64,000 bases of DNA from JANPBY01 sp963851405 (GCA_963851405.1 CAWKPB010000005.1:372001-436000); one strand, 5' to 3'; shown: positions 1 to 8,376, counted from the stretch's first letter. Numbers and translations are program-made. The notes: generated from the sequence alone by a model not told the origin.

Positions 1-1
1 C

Positions 2-646
2 GCGGGAGACGACATCGCCGGCCGGCTTCTGACGTACGGAACGGCCTATGTCTTGGTCACTCCCCCGGCCGAGACGTCCCTGGTGTCGGGGTTAGATACT
101 GCGCCCGGTCTTGAGCGATTGGCCGCGACCGACGGTTCGGCGCTATGGGGCGTGTCGGGGACTCCGAGTCGCGCGCGAGTCCAATCCTCGGATGGGGCGG
201 CGACCCCCCTGCCCGCCGGTCCGGTCGACGTCTCGGGACCGGTGCCGGGCCAACCGCTGGATGCGACGGAGACTCGGGTCTTGGCCCTGTCGAACGCGGC
301 GGATGGCGGATGGCGAGCCTTGGTCAATGGACTACCGCTGGACGCCGTCGCGGCCGGCCAGCCGTTCGCCACCGACCCGCCGGTTCCGGCGTACGCGGGC
401 CCCTCGGCGACCTGGGCCCAACGCTTCTCCCTGGCGCCATCCGGCGGGCAGCTCGAGCTGACCTACGACGGCACGGCCCGGAGCCGGTGGTTGCTGGCCG
501 AGGCAGCCCTGGTTGTGGCGTTGGTTATCACCGCGCTCCCAGGCCGCCGACGCGGAATCGACGACGATGAAGACCCTGACGCGGTCCTGGGGATTGCTCA
601 TGATCCGGAGCCAGCGCCGCCCGCGCCAGAAGGGGTCGAGCGGTGA
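2..646 (+). CDS. C-terminal part of a membrane protein, probably a glycosyltransferase (5' truncated)
   Basis: The frame is open from the first bases of the window, so the start lies outside; 214 residues are visible. Most of the visible part is a soluble, small-residue-rich domain; one hydrophobic segment lies at about visible residues 162-180, followed by a basic and acidic cytoplasmic-looking tail. The stop overlaps the start of the DUF5719 gene by four bases, so the two are co-transcribed. In Streptomyces-type genomes the gene before DUF5719 is a large family-2 glycosyltransferase with many membrane segments, and that is the basis for the call. No catalytic motif is visible in this fragment, so the identity is inferred from context only. 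Confidence 0.5.
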   Translation, partial: AGDDIAGRLLTYGTAYVLVTPPAETSLVSGLDTAPGLERLAATDGSALWGVSGTPSRARVQSSDGAATPLPAGPVDVSGPVPGQPLDATETRVLALSNAADGGWRALVNGLPLDAVAAGQPFATDPPVPAYAGPSATWAQRFSLAPSGGQLELTYDGTARSRWLLAEAALVVALVITALPGRRRGIDDDEDPDAVLGIAHDPEPAPPAPEGVER

Positions 647-2127
647 TGACGCTTCCCGTCTTAAGCCCCACTCGCGCCCTCACGCTCGTCGTCGGTGTGG
701 TGGTTGTGGCCTGCGGGGCTGCTGCTCTGCTGCAACCTGCACCGCCAGGCGTGGCCACGGTGACGGCGTCACCGGTCGAGGCGGCGGTTCTCGGCTGCCC
801 TCGGACGTACACGGGAGGTTCGTCGACCACCACGGCCAGCGTGGTGACCGCGGCGAGCACGCTCACCGACGATTCCGTTGGGGTGAGCGGACAGGCGCTG
901 CTTCGACCCCTGAAGGGGGCGACCGAAGCGCTGGTGAGCGTTGACTCCGCGCCGGAGGTCGGAACCGTACGCGCGGAGTCGGCGACGAGTTTCGCTCTCG
1001 AAGCTTCGGCGTTCGGTGGGCTGGCGCCGTATCTGGGCGCCGGGTTGGTGACTTCGTCGCCGACCGGCAGCACGCGAGGGCTCATGGCGGTGGCTTGTTC
1101 GGCCCCGTCGAGCGACGCGTGGTTCGTAGGTGGAGCGGGCACGGTTGGGAGACGGAGTTCGCTGTGGCTCACGAACACCGATTCCTCGCCTGCGTTGGTG
1201 GACATTGAGATCTACGGTCCGAGCGGGCGGGTCGGTGGAGGACGAGGCGAAGGCATCGAGGTCGCGCCCAACGGCCAACGCGCCCTGCGGCTCGATGTCT
1301 TGGTCCCTGGGGTTCGACGGGCGGCCGTGCACGTCGTCGCTCGCGCTGGACGCGTCTCATCGGCGCTGAGGGACAACAACACGCTCGGATTGATCCCGCG
1401 CGGGGTGGACTTCGTCCCGCTTTCGGCTGCACCTTCGACCGAAGTCGTGCTGCCGGGTGTTCGCGGCGGGACCACCGGGTCAAGGATGCTGCACGTGTTG
1501 GCCCCGGGGTCGGCCAACGCCATCGTCGAGGTTCGTATCGTGGCCAGTGACGGGATCTTCGCCCCCGATTCGGCGGCGGTTTTGGAGGTGCCTGCGGGCG
1601 CGGTCAAGCAGGTCGATCTCGCTCGCTATTTCGACGGGGCCGGGGCCTCGGCGATCTGGTTGTCCAGTGATACCCCGATCGTCGCGGGTCTTCGAACGGT
1701 CGTGCCCCTGGGTCAACGTCGCACCGAGACCGCGAACACCTCCGGAACTCCGGCCCTCAGTGGTCCCACGGGATTCGGCCCGGTGCGAGCTGACAACAGC
1801 CACCAGGCCAGTGTCTCCGTCACGGCTCTCGACACCGCCGGCCTCGTCTCGGTGACGACGGTGACCCCCGAGGGTGAGACCGCGACCAAGAGCTTCGAGA
1901 TCCGCGACCAGTCCACGCGTCGCATCGATCTGGAAGGCCTGCCGCCGGGGTCGGCTGTCATCGTGGTGCCGTTGGCTGAGTCCGGCCCCGTGTTTGCAGC
2001 TGTTCAGTTGACGAACAGCCGCACCGACGGCGCGGTGATCACCACCGTTCCCCTGGTGACCGCGACTGCCGTCGTGTCTATCCCTCCGGTCCGCCCCGAT
2101 CCTGCGACCGGGGTGCCCGGGCACTGA
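643..2127 (+). CDS. DUF5719 family protein, membrane-anchored and probably extracytoplasmic
   Basis: A 494-residue protein with one hydrophobic segment at about residues 9-27 and a long beta-rich remainder full of Gly, Ala, Val, Ser and Thr, as expected for a domain held outside the membrane by an N-terminal anchor. It matches the actinobacterial DUF5719 family by length and by position between the putative glycosyltransferase and the DUF3499/manB cluster. The GTG start overlaps the preceding stop (GTGA); an ATG follows directly at 646 and could be used instead, both behind an AGGGG ribosome site at about 631. Its coupling to the glycosyltransferase suggests a role in envelope glycan assembly, but no biochemical function is known to me. 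Confidence 0.75.
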   Translation: MMTLPVLSPTRALTLVVGVVVVACGAAALLQPAPPGVATVTASPVEAAVLGCPRTYTGGSSTTTASVVTAASTLTDDSVGVSGQALLRPLKGATEALVSVDSAPEVGTVRAESATSFALEASAFGGLAPYLGAGLVTSSPTGSTRGLMAVACSAPSSDAWFVGGAGTVGRRSSLWLTNTDSSPALVDIEIYGPSGRVGGGRGEGIEVAPNGQRALRLDVLVPGVRRAAVHVVARAGRVSSALRDNNTLGLIPRGVDFVPLSAAPSTEVVLPGVRGGTTGSRMLHVLAPGSANAIVEVRIVASDGIFAPDSAAVLEVPAGAVKQVDLARYFDGAGASAIWLSSDTPIVAGLRTVVPLGQRRTETANTSGTPALSGPTGFGPVRADNSHQASVSVTALDTAGLVSVTTVTPEGETATKSFEIRDQSTRRIDLEGLPPGSAVIVVPLAESGPVFAAVQLTNSRTDGAVITTVPLVTATAVVSIPPVRPDPATGVPGH

Positions 2128-2132
2128 CCGGG

Positions 2133-2594
2133 TCAGTCGCTCGTCCCGCCGGCCAGGTCCGGGTCGATCTCTTCGGGGCTGCGACCGAGCAAGTCGGCGA
2201 GCAGACCCACGAGCACGGCACGCGTCAGGGTGTCCCTTTCACGCCCCGCGCGCGACCGCGCTTCGATCGGTCGCCGGTAGACGATCAGTCGGGCGGGGCG
2301 CCTCCGGGCGCCAGGGTCCACCCGTCCCAGGGGCGCCCCAGATTCGATGGACTGCGTCTGGTCGCCGGTCGCGGGCACGTCCTCCACGAGCACTTGAACC
2401 ACAGCCAACTCGTCGGTCCATCGTCGGTCCAGCCGAGCTAGCGCCTCGAGGACGCCGTCATCAAATCGCTCCGCCCTGGTGCGTACGACCGGTAGGTCGG
2501 GTGGAGCGAGGGGACCCCGCAAACCCCGTCCACGGCGATCGCGGCGCCGTACGCCTCGAGACGTGGGGAGGGGGGCCCTACGTCGTCCACGCAC
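2133..2594 (-). CDS. Metallopeptidase-family (DUF1025-like) protein with a lost HExxH motif
   Basis: About 153 residues from a GTG at 2594; the conserved part begins shortly afterwards with a basic RRRDRRGRG stretch followed by a phenylalanine-aspartate helix, the LVEDVP strand and the ARLIVYRRPIE strand that identify the zincin-like family next to DUF3499 in actinobacteria. In zinc-active members the last helix carries HExxH; here the matching segment (about residues 123-137) reads LTRAVLVGLLADLLG, with no histidine pair, so the protein is probably not a zinc peptidase. The gene converges with DUF5719 (5 bp apart) and diverges from DUF3499 (88 bp). The start is uncertain, because in-frame codons upstream remain open and no clear ribosome site is seen. 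Confidence 0.65.
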   Translation of the reverse strand: MRGRRRAPLPTSRGVRRRDRRGRGLRGPLAPPDLPVVRTRAERFDDGVLEALARLDRRWTDELAVVQVLVEDVPATGDQTQSIESGAPLGRVDPGARRRPARLIVYRRPIEARSRAGRERDTLTRAVLVGLLADLLGRSPEEIDPDLAGGTSD

Positions 2595-2682
2595 ACGGGC
2601 AGGGTATCGACGCTCCGGTGACGCCGGCGTCCGCGGCGCGCCTACCCGGAGGCTCGCGGATCCGCCGGTAGGTTCCGGCAGC

Positions 2683-3045
2683 GTGAGCTTGATGCGGCGA
2701 TGCTCCCGGTCGGGTTGTGGGCATCCGGCCGTGGCCACCCTGACGTACGTCTATGCGGACTCCACGGCCGTCCTCGGGCCCTTGGCGACGTACGCCGAGC
2801 CACACGGCTACGACTTGTGCGAACAGCATTCCCAGCGCCTGACAGCGCCCCGTGGATGGGAGGTCGTCCGCTTGGCGGCGGACCCGGAGGCGCTCCTACC
2901 CACGCCCGACGACCTCGAGGCCCTGGCTGAGGCCGTACGGGAGGCCGCCCAGCCGACGCACCGCTTGGAGCCCGAGCCGGTAGGCGTGGGGATGGAGATC
3001 GGTCGCAGGGGCCACCTGCGGGTCCTGCGCTCTCCCGAAGCGTGA
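2683..3045 (+). CDS. DUF3499 family protein, small putative zinc-binding protein
   Basis: A 120-residue protein recognised from its very conserved N-terminal half: RRCSRSGC, then the ATLTYVYADSTAVLGPLA segment and the LCEQH...TAPRGWE segment. Cys7, Cys12, Cys46 and His49 form a C-x4-C...C-x2-H set that could hold a zinc ion. The family is confined to actinobacteria and is consistently found between the metallopeptidase-like gene and phosphomannomutase. The GTG at 2683 is taken as start; an ATG at 2692 is a close alternative and both precede the conserved region. The molecular role is unknown; association with manB suggests a link to cell-wall sugar metabolism, which is inference. Confidence 0.85.
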   Translation: MSLMRRCSRSGCGHPAVATLTYVYADSTAVLGPLATYAEPHGYDLCEQHSQRLTAPRGWEVVRLAADPEALLPTPDDLEALAEAVREAAQPTHRLEPEPVGVGMEIGRRGHLRVLRSPEA

Positions 3046-3057
3046 GAAATGTCCTAT

Positions 3058-3086
3058 TTGAGATAGAACCTCCCTATATTTAAGGT
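3058..3086 (+). promoter_or_regulatory. Candidate sigma-70-type promoter ahead of the zinc-ribbon gene and manB
   Basis: Just after DUF3499 the sequence turns AT-rich for about 35 bases, unlike its surroundings. TTGAGA at 3058-3063 and TAAGGT at 3081-3086 are separated by 17 bases, the usual spacing for an actinobacterial vegetative promoter (TTGnnn / TAnnnT). It would drive 3147-3443 and probably manB. Pattern match only. Confidence 0.35.
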
Positions 3087-3146
3087 TCTTCGTCGTTTCT
3101 GCCGAGAACCCCTCGGTCGGACTCCCCTTCCCCCGGAGATGATCAC

Positions 3147-3443
3147 GTGACCAAGCCCGGTTCCTCAAAGCCCACCACCAAGGCGCCTCGTTCCTCCGCG
3201 GCGGCCCGACGCTCGCAGCCCTGCCCCCCGCTGGGATCATTGACGCAGCCAGGGGCTCGCGACGGCGTGTGCTGCGTGGCCTGCGGGAGCGAGCGAGTCA
3301 CCAGGCTGGGGATGACCCTGACTGATGGAACTCCGGTGTCGTTCACGTCCTGTCACCGGTGTGAGCACCGGACGTGGATCGATCCAACGGGTCGGGCCAT
3401 CGAACGCGACCGCGTGCTCGACAAGGCGCGCAAGACCGGCTGA
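3147..3443 (+). CDS. Small zinc-ribbon protein
   Basis: A 98-residue protein with a disordered Lys/Ser/Pro/Arg-rich first third and a four-cysteine ribbon: Cys43 and Cys46, then Cys69 and Cys72, the last pair in the sequence CHRCEHRTW. No catalytic domain is present. The GTG start has a GGAG ribosome site 9-10 bases upstream. It precedes manB by 25 bp and is probably co-transcribed with it. Another small protein in this window (44093-44401) ends its ribbon with the same CxxCxxRTW arrangement, suggesting a shared family. The function is not known; transcription- or ribosome-associated ribbons look like this, but that is only a guess. Confidence 0.7.
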   Translation: MTKPGSSKPTTKAPRSSAAARRSQPCPPLGSLTQPGARDGVCCVACGSERVTRLGMTLTDGTPVSFTSCHRCEHRTWIDPTGRAIERDRVLDKARKTG

Positions 3444-3468
3444 TCCGGGGGGGCACTAGGCTCCCGCC

Positions 3469-4842
3469 GTGCCCGCCAACGACCGCGACCTGAGCAGCAT
3501 CATCAAGGCCTATGACGTCCGTGGGGTCGTGCCGGACGAGCTCGATGCGAACCTCGCTCGCGAGGTAGGGGCTGCCTTCGTCGAGGTCGTCGGTGCCGCT
3601 GGCGGTGCCATCGTGGTGGGCCACGACATGCGCCCGAGCTCGCCGGAGTTGGTGGCAGCCTTTGCTGAGGGCGCCACCAGCCGTGGAGCGGACGTGATTC
3701 GAGTGGGGCTGTGCTCGACCGACGCGTTGTACTACGCGAGCGGCAGCCTGGGGGTTCCGGGGGCGATGTTCACGGCGAGCCACAACCCGGCGCGCTACAA
3801 CGGGATCAAGCTATGCCGCGCGGGTGCGGCCCCGGTGGGCCAAGACACCGGTCTATCGACGATCCGCGCCCTGATCGAAGACGGGACGACGGTCCCCCCC
3901 GTAAGCGTCGCGGGAACCGTGACCGACCGAGAGGTCCTCGCTGACTACGCCCGGCATCTGCACACGCTCGTGCCTCTGGAGGCCATCAGACCGCTCCGTG
4001 TCGTCGTCGACGCTGGGAACGGGATGGGCGGCTTGACGGTGCCGGTGGTGTTCGATGGTCTCCCGCTGGACGTGACGGAGCTGTACTTCGAGCTGGACGG
4101 CTCCTTCCCCAATCACGAAGCGAACCCCATCGACCCCGCCAACCTGGTCGACCTCCAAGCGGCCGTCCTCGCGCAGGGAGCCGACCTCGGACTCGCTCTC
4201 GATGGCGATGCTGATCGTTGCTTTGTGGTGGATGAGAAGGGGGCCTTAGTCAGTCCGTCCACGGTCACGGCGCTGATTGCGGCCCGGGAACTCGAGCGCG
4301 AGCCTGGGGCGACGGTGATCCACAATCTGATTACCAGCCGGGCGGTGCCCGAGGTGGTCTCCGAGTTGGGCGGAACACCGGTACGGACCCGCGTCGGCCA
4401 CTCTTTCATCAAGGCCGTCATGGCTGAGACGGGAGCGATCTTCGGGGGCGAGCACTCGGGGCACTTCTACTTCCGTGACTTCTGGCGGGCTGACTCCGGT
4501 TTGTTGGCCGCCATGCACGTGCTGTCCGCCCTGGGCCACACGCAGGAGCCCCTGTCTCAACTGCTCGCTCCGTACATCCGCTATGCGGACTCGGGCGAAA
4601 TCAACTCAACCGTCGTCGATGCGGTCTTGGTCATGCAGCAGGTTGAGGCTGCCTACGGATCTACTCCTGGCGTCTTCATTGACCACCTGGACGGTCTCAC
4701 GGTGTCCGGTGAGGACTGGTGGTTCAACCTGCGGCCCAGCAACACCGAGCCGCTCCTGCGGCTCAATGTCGAGGCGCGCGATCGTCCGATGATGGACAGC
4801 GTTCGCGACGCAGTGCTCGACCGGATCCGCGTGGAGGCGTGA
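3469..4842 (+). CDS. manB: Phosphomannomutase/phosphoglucomutase
   Basis: A 457-residue alpha-D-phosphohexomutase, the normal length for ManB/AlgC-type enzymes. It interconverts mannose-6-phosphate and mannose-1-phosphate (and often the glucose pair) in the cytoplasm, feeding GDP-mannose for cell-wall glycolipids and mannoproteins. The four signature sites are intact: the phosphoserine loop TASHNP with Ser104, the metal loop DGDADR with Asp245, Asp247 and Asp249, the sugar-recognition loop GGEHSGH at 326-332, and the C-terminal phosphate-binding RPSNTEP. The stop shares one base with the next start (TGATG), and the SIS-like and manA genes follow, so the pathway is grouped here. Confidence 0.93.
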   Translation: MPANDRDLSSIIKAYDVRGVVPDELDANLAREVGAAFVEVVGAAGGAIVVGHDMRPSSPELVAAFAEGATSRGADVIRVGLCSTDALYYASGSLGVPGAMFTASHNPARYNGIKLCRAGAAPVGQDTGLSTIRALIEDGTTVPPVSVAGTVTDREVLADYARHLHTLVPLEAIRPLRVVVDAGNGMGGLTVPVVFDGLPLDVTELYFELDGSFPNHEANPIDPANLVDLQAAVLAQGADLGLALDGDADRCFVVDEKGALVSPSTVTALIAARELEREPGATVIHNLITSRAVPEVVSELGGTPVRTRVGHSFIKAVMAETGAIFGGEHSGHFYFRDFWRADSGLLAAMHVLSALGHTQEPLSQLLAPYIRYADSGEINSTVVDAVLVMQQVEAAYGSTPGVFIDHLDGLTVSGEDWWFNLRPSNTEPLLRLNVEARDRPMMDSVRDAVLDRIRVEA

Positions 4843-5054
4843 TGGAACTCGATCCGTTTCTGCTCGAAATCCTGGCGTGTCCATGCCCTCGACACGAACC
4901 GGTCGAGCCGGATCATGCGGCGGAAGTCATCGTGTGCACCTACTGCCGCACGACGTTCCCGGTGCAAGACAACATCCCAGTCATGCTGCTCGATGACGCG
5001 ACGCCGGGGCCGCATGGCGTCGGCGAAGTAGGCAGGGCCCCAGGCCAAGCATGA
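4842..5054 (+). CDS. Trm112-family small zinc protein
   Basis: A 70-residue protein of the Trm112/UPF0434 family. The N-terminal LLEILACP motif is typical, and Cys13, Cys15, His18, Cys32 and Cys35 supply the zinc-ribbon ligands; the FPVQDNIPVMLLD strand that ends the fold is present. Trm112 proteins in eukaryotes and archaea are partners of methyltransferases; the bacterial role is less clear. The start overlaps the manB stop by one base and the stop overlaps the next gene by four, so translation is coupled across manB, this gene and the SIS-domain gene. The last 18 residues are Gly/Pro-rich and not conserved. Confidence 0.88.
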   Translation: MELDPFLLEILACPCPRHEPVEPDHAAEVIVCTYCRTTFPVQDNIPVMLLDDATPGPHGVGEVGRAPGQA

Positions 5055-6190
5055 CTTCGCTGTTGGACCTCGGCCTGCTGGACGACCCCGAGGCACTGGC
5101 CGAAGCGGACTCGCGTGGCACTCTGGTCGCCCTCGCAGCTGCGGGAGCGCAGGTGCGGGAGGCCGCCACGTTGGCCGCGGAGGCCCGGGTCTCTCGAGTT
5201 GCCGAGGAGGGCCGGCCCCGGGCGATGGTTGTGGCTGCCCTGGGTGGATCCGCAGCGGCTGGCGATCTGCTCACCGCGCTGGCCGGGCCGGGCGCCCCCG
5301 TCCCTGTGCAGGCGGTCCGCACCGACACGCTTCCCGGCTGGGCCGGGCCGGTGGACCTTGTCGTGGCTGTGTCGCTGTCCGGTCGCGCTGCGGGTCCCCT
5401 CTCCGTAGCGGCGGAGGCTGCCCGGCGGGGTTGCCGATTGCTCACGATTGGCTCCGCTGACTCGCCGTTGGCGGCGGTCAGTGCCCAGGCCCATGGGGTC
5501 CACGTGCCCATCGGGCGCACCTTGACCTCGTCGCGTTCGAGCCTGTGGGGATTGTCGGTGCCGGTCCTGCTCGCTGCACATGCCTTGGCCATCATCGATC
5601 TGTCTCAGGCGGCGATTGATGAGACTGCGGCTGTCCTGGACGACGTCGCTGAGCGGGCACGCCCATCCTCGGAATCGTTCGTCAACCCGGCCAAGGCTCT
5701 GGCGTTGGCGCTCGATGGGTCCGTGCCGATGGTCCTTGGTGAAGGCCCCTTCGCTGGGGCTGCGGCGACGCGGGCCGCGGCAGAACTCGCGCGCAGCGCC
5801 AGATACCCCGCAGGGCACGGGACGCTGCCTGATGATGCGACCGCTGTGGTCGCGACTTTCGACGGGCCGTTCGCGGTTAGCGCCAGGGACATCTTTGCCG
5901 ATCCCGAGGAGCAGTCGGCTGGTGCTGTGTCGCCGCTGCGACTCGTGCTGTTGCGCGACGATCAGTCCGCGCAGGAGACCCGACGCGTCACCGACGTCGT
6001 ACGGGACACCGCAGCCGAAAGCGGTGTCCGTGTCGAGGAGCTCGAGGCCACAGGGACTTACTCCTTGGCGCGGATCGCCGGACTGATCGCCCTCACCGAT
6101 TTCGCGTCGGCGTATCTCGCCTTGGGGTCAGGCCTGGATCCCGCGACCTCCCCGCACGTCGCAGATTTGCGCGCCAGGACCGCCCGATGA
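5051..6190 (+). CDS. SIS-domain phosphosugar-isomerase-like protein (bacterial PGI/PMI family)
   Basis: A 379-residue protein with two SIS half-domains as in bifunctional phosphoglucose/phosphomannose isomerases. The first sugar-phosphate loop, GGSAAAG, is at 65-71, and the second, SLSGRAAG, at about 108-115. Active enzymes usually have SxSGNTEET at the second site, and here the Thr-Glu pair is missing, so catalysis is uncertain and a regulatory or sugar-binding role is possible. It lies between manB and manA with 4-base overlaps on both sides, which supports a function in mannose/fructose-6-phosphate metabolism. The family assignment is firm from context and fold; the exact activity is not. 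Confidence 0.75.
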   Translation: MTSLLDLGLLDDPEALAEADSRGTLVALAAAGAQVREAATLAAEARVSRVAEEGRPRAMVVAALGGSAAAGDLLTALAGPGAPVPVQAVRTDTLPGWAGPVDLVVAVSLSGRAAGPLSVAAEAARRGCRLLTIGSADSPLAAVSAQAHGVHVPIGRTLTSSRSSLWGLSVPVLLAAHALAIIDLSQAAIDETAAVLDDVAERARPSSESFVNPAKALALALDGSVPMVLGEGPFAGAAATRAAAELARSARYPAGHGTLPDDATAVVATFDGPFAVSARDIFADPEEQSAGAVSPLRLVLLRDDQSAQETRRVTDVVRDTAAESGVRVEELEATGTYSLARIAGLIALTDFASAYLALGSGLDPATSPHVADLRARTAR

Positions 6191-7113
6191 GTGCCGCAGA
6201 CGGCACCAAAGCCATCGTTGCTGCCTTGTTGGCGAACCTCGGGATCGCGGTCACGAAGTTCGTGGCCTACCTCGTGAGCGGGTCGGCCTCGATGCTCGCC
6301 GAATCGATTCACTCCCTGGCCGACTCGGGCAACCAGGTTCTCCTGATCATCGGCGGCCGCCGGTCGAAGCGACAGGCGACAGCGGATCATCCCTTCGGTT
6401 ACGGCCGCGAGCGGTATGTCTATGCCTTCGTCGTCTCGATCGTCTTGTTCAGCGTCGGGGGATTGTTCTCGGTGTATGAGGGGGTTCACAAGGTCCAGCA
6501 CCCGGAGCCGATTCGCGATGCTTGGTTGCCGATTGCCGTTTTGCTGATCGCTCTCGCGCTCGAGTCCTGGTCGCTTCGCACTGCCGTGCGGGAATCCAAC
6601 AGCGTGCGCCCGCATGGACAGTCCTGGGTGGGCTTCGTTCGGCACGCGAAGGCGCCGGAGTTGCCGGTCGTGCTGTTGGAGGACAGTGCAGCACTCGTTG
6701 GTCTGGCGCTTGCGTTGAGTGGTGTCAGCGCCGCGGTGATCACGGGGAACGGTTTTTACGACGGTCTGGGATCGATCATGATCGGGATCCTGCTGATCAT
6801 CGTCGCCCTTGTCCTCGGGATCGAGACCAAGTCGCTGCTCTTGGGTGAAGGCGCAGCCCCAGCCGATGTGTCGGCTATCGAGCACGCGCTCCTCCAAGTG
6901 GCGGGTGTCCATCGCGTCATCCACATGAAGACGCTCTATCTGGGGCCGGATGAACTGTTGGTCGCGGCCAAGGTCGGGGTCTCGTCCACGGCCTCAGGAG
7001 CCGAGATCGCCGCGACGATCGATCAAGCAGAGCGTGGAGTTCGGGCTGCGGTTCCCGCGGCTCGGGTGATCTATCTCGAGCCCGACGTCGATCGCCGTCC
7101 GGTCGAGCTGTGA
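6187..7113 (+). CDS. Cation diffusion facilitator family transporter
   Basis: A 308-residue membrane protein with about six hydrophobic segments in the first 210 residues and a soluble C-terminal alpha/beta domain, the layout of CDF metal/proton antiporters. The second membrane segment carries HSLADSGNQ, giving His42 and Asp46, and Glu165-Asp166 lie in the fifth, matching the intramembrane metal site; residues 57-75 after the second segment are basic and contain a conserved HPFGYGRERY loop. The substrate is probably Zn2+, Mn2+ or Fe2+ exported from the cytoplasm. It overlaps both neighbours by four bases. Type I phosphomannose isomerase next door is a zinc enzyme, so local metal supply may matter, which is speculation. 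Confidence 0.9.
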   Translation: MSAADGTKAIVAALLANLGIAVTKFVAYLVSGSASMLAESIHSLADSGNQVLLIIGGRRSKRQATADHPFGYGRERYVYAFVVSIVLFSVGGLFSVYEGVHKVQHPEPIRDAWLPIAVLLIALALESWSLRTAVRESNSVRPHGQSWVGFVRHAKAPELPVVLLEDSAALVGLALALSGVSAAVITGNGFYDGLGSIMIGILLIIVALVLGIETKSLLLGEGAAPADVSAIEHALLQVAGVHRVIHMKTLYLGPDELLVAAKVGVSSTASGAEIAATIDQAERGVRAAVPAARVIYLEPDVDRRPVEL

Positions 7114-8282
7114 ACGGCCCGGTCCCGCTGGAGACGGTGGTTCAGCACTACGCATGGGGGTCGCGCACCCTCATCCCGGCCCTACTCGGCCTGCCCGCCC
7201 CCGCGCCCGACCCGTGGGCCGAACTGTGGGTGGGCGCCCATCCGGGCGGCGCTTCCCGCCTGCCGGACGGCCGCAGCCTGGCGGAGGTCGAGCCCGATCT
7301 TCCCTATTTGCTCAAGCTGTTGAGCGCCGTCGAGCCGCTGTCGCTGCAGGCCCACCCAGATGCGAGCCAGGCGGCGGCGGGTTTTGCGCGCGAAGAGCGC
7401 GCGGGCCTTGCTTTCGATGCGCCCCACCGCACGTTTAAGGATCCGCATGCAAAGCCGGAGATGGTGGTCGCTCTTACCCCCTTCTCGGCCCTGTGTGGCT
7501 TCCGGGAACCCGCAGAGGCGGAGCGCCTCATTCGGGCGCTGGACTGCCCCGCGGTCGATCCGTTGGCCGACGCACTCGGCCAGGCAGACGCTGAATCAGC
7601 GCTTCGCGATGCCCTGACGCTGGGGATGACCCTGGCTCCCGAAGCTCGTACGCCCACGGTTGTTGCAGCTGCGGCGGCGGCAGCTGGTCTCGCAGCGAAT
7701 CCGTCCACCGACGGTGACGACGCGCGGGCTTTTGCCTGGGTCGCGCGGCTCGCGCTCCTTCACCCCGGAGACGTCGGGGCGCTGGCTCCGCTGTTGCTGC
7801 AGACCGTCAGCTTGCAGCCCGGCGAGGCTCTGGCACTGCCGGCACGCACCTTGCATGCGTACCTGGGGGGTGGCGCGATTGAGGTGATGGGGAGTTCCGA
7901 CAATGTCTTACGGGGCGCGCTGACCGGAAAACACGTCGACGTCGCCGCCTTGTTGGACATCATCGATTTCCATGCAGGAACGGTTCCTCGGATCACTCCG
8001 GTCCGCGCTGATGAGGGCCTGGAGATCTACGACTGTGGGGTGGCCGCATTCAGGCTGATGCACGCCCAGGTGGAGTCCGCTATGACGATCCCCCCGGCTG
8101 GTCCCAGGCTGGCGTTGGTCACCGCGGGCGAGGTCTGTTTGACGGCGCGTGATCGCGTGGTGGCGGTCCGGCCCGGTCATGCGGCCTATGTGCCCGGACA
8201 GACTGGACCGTTGACTTTGTCAGGCGAGGGGTCGGTCTGGATTGCCGAGCCCGGCACCATGGCCGGTGCCGTGCGACAATGA
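7110..8282 (+). CDS. manA: Mannose-6-phosphate isomerase, class I
   Basis: A 390-residue type I phosphomannose isomerase, interconverting fructose-6-phosphate and mannose-6-phosphate at the entry to the GDP-mannose route. Zinc ligands are visible: Gln80 and His82 in SLQAHPD, Glu117 in HAKPEM, and His249 in LPARTLHAYLGG. The catalytic arginine segment SSDNVLRGALTGKHVD is intact at about 262-277. The GTG start overlaps the CDF gene stop (GTGA). With manB two genes upstream, both steps from fructose-6-phosphate to mannose-1-phosphate are encoded in one transcript. Confidence 0.95.
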   Translation: MNGPVPLETVVQHYAWGSRTLIPALLGLPAPAPDPWAELWVGAHPGGASRLPDGRSLAEVEPDLPYLLKLLSAVEPLSLQAHPDASQAAAGFAREERAGLAFDAPHRTFKDPHAKPEMVVALTPFSALCGFREPAEAERLIRALDCPAVDPLADALGQADAESALRDALTLGMTLAPEARTPTVVAAAAAAAGLAANPSTDGDDARAFAWVARLALLHPGDVGALAPLLLQTVSLQPGEALALPARTLHAYLGGGAIEVMGSSDNVLRGALTGKHVDVAALLDIIDFHAGTVPRITPVRADEGLEIYDCGVAAFRLMHAQVESAMTIPPAGPRLALVTAGEVCLTARDRVVAVRPGHAAYVPGQTGPLTLSGEGSVWIAEPGTMAGAVRQ

Positions 8283-8285
8283 GGG

Positions 8286-8301
8286 TGGCGGTTCGCCGCC
8301 A
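8286..8301 (+). promoter_or_regulatory. Hairpin with TTCG loop in the ahcY leader
   Basis: TGGCGG and CCGCCA form a perfect 6-bp stem closed by a TTCG tetraloop, four bases after the manA stop and 75 bases before ahcY. No T-run follows, so it could be a weak terminator, an RNA processing or stability element, or part of the ahcY 5' leader. Confidence 0.4.
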
Positions 8302-8376
8302 GTCGTGACGCGCATCGAAGCCTCGAGCCGCCCGTCGCGCCCCCACCTAACCGTTCGACCCGTGGAGCGCCGACGC

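Noticed and set aside
8283..8376. SAH riboswitch ahead of ahcY
   Set aside because: The leader does not show the conserved core I know for that class; only a simple hairpin is visible.
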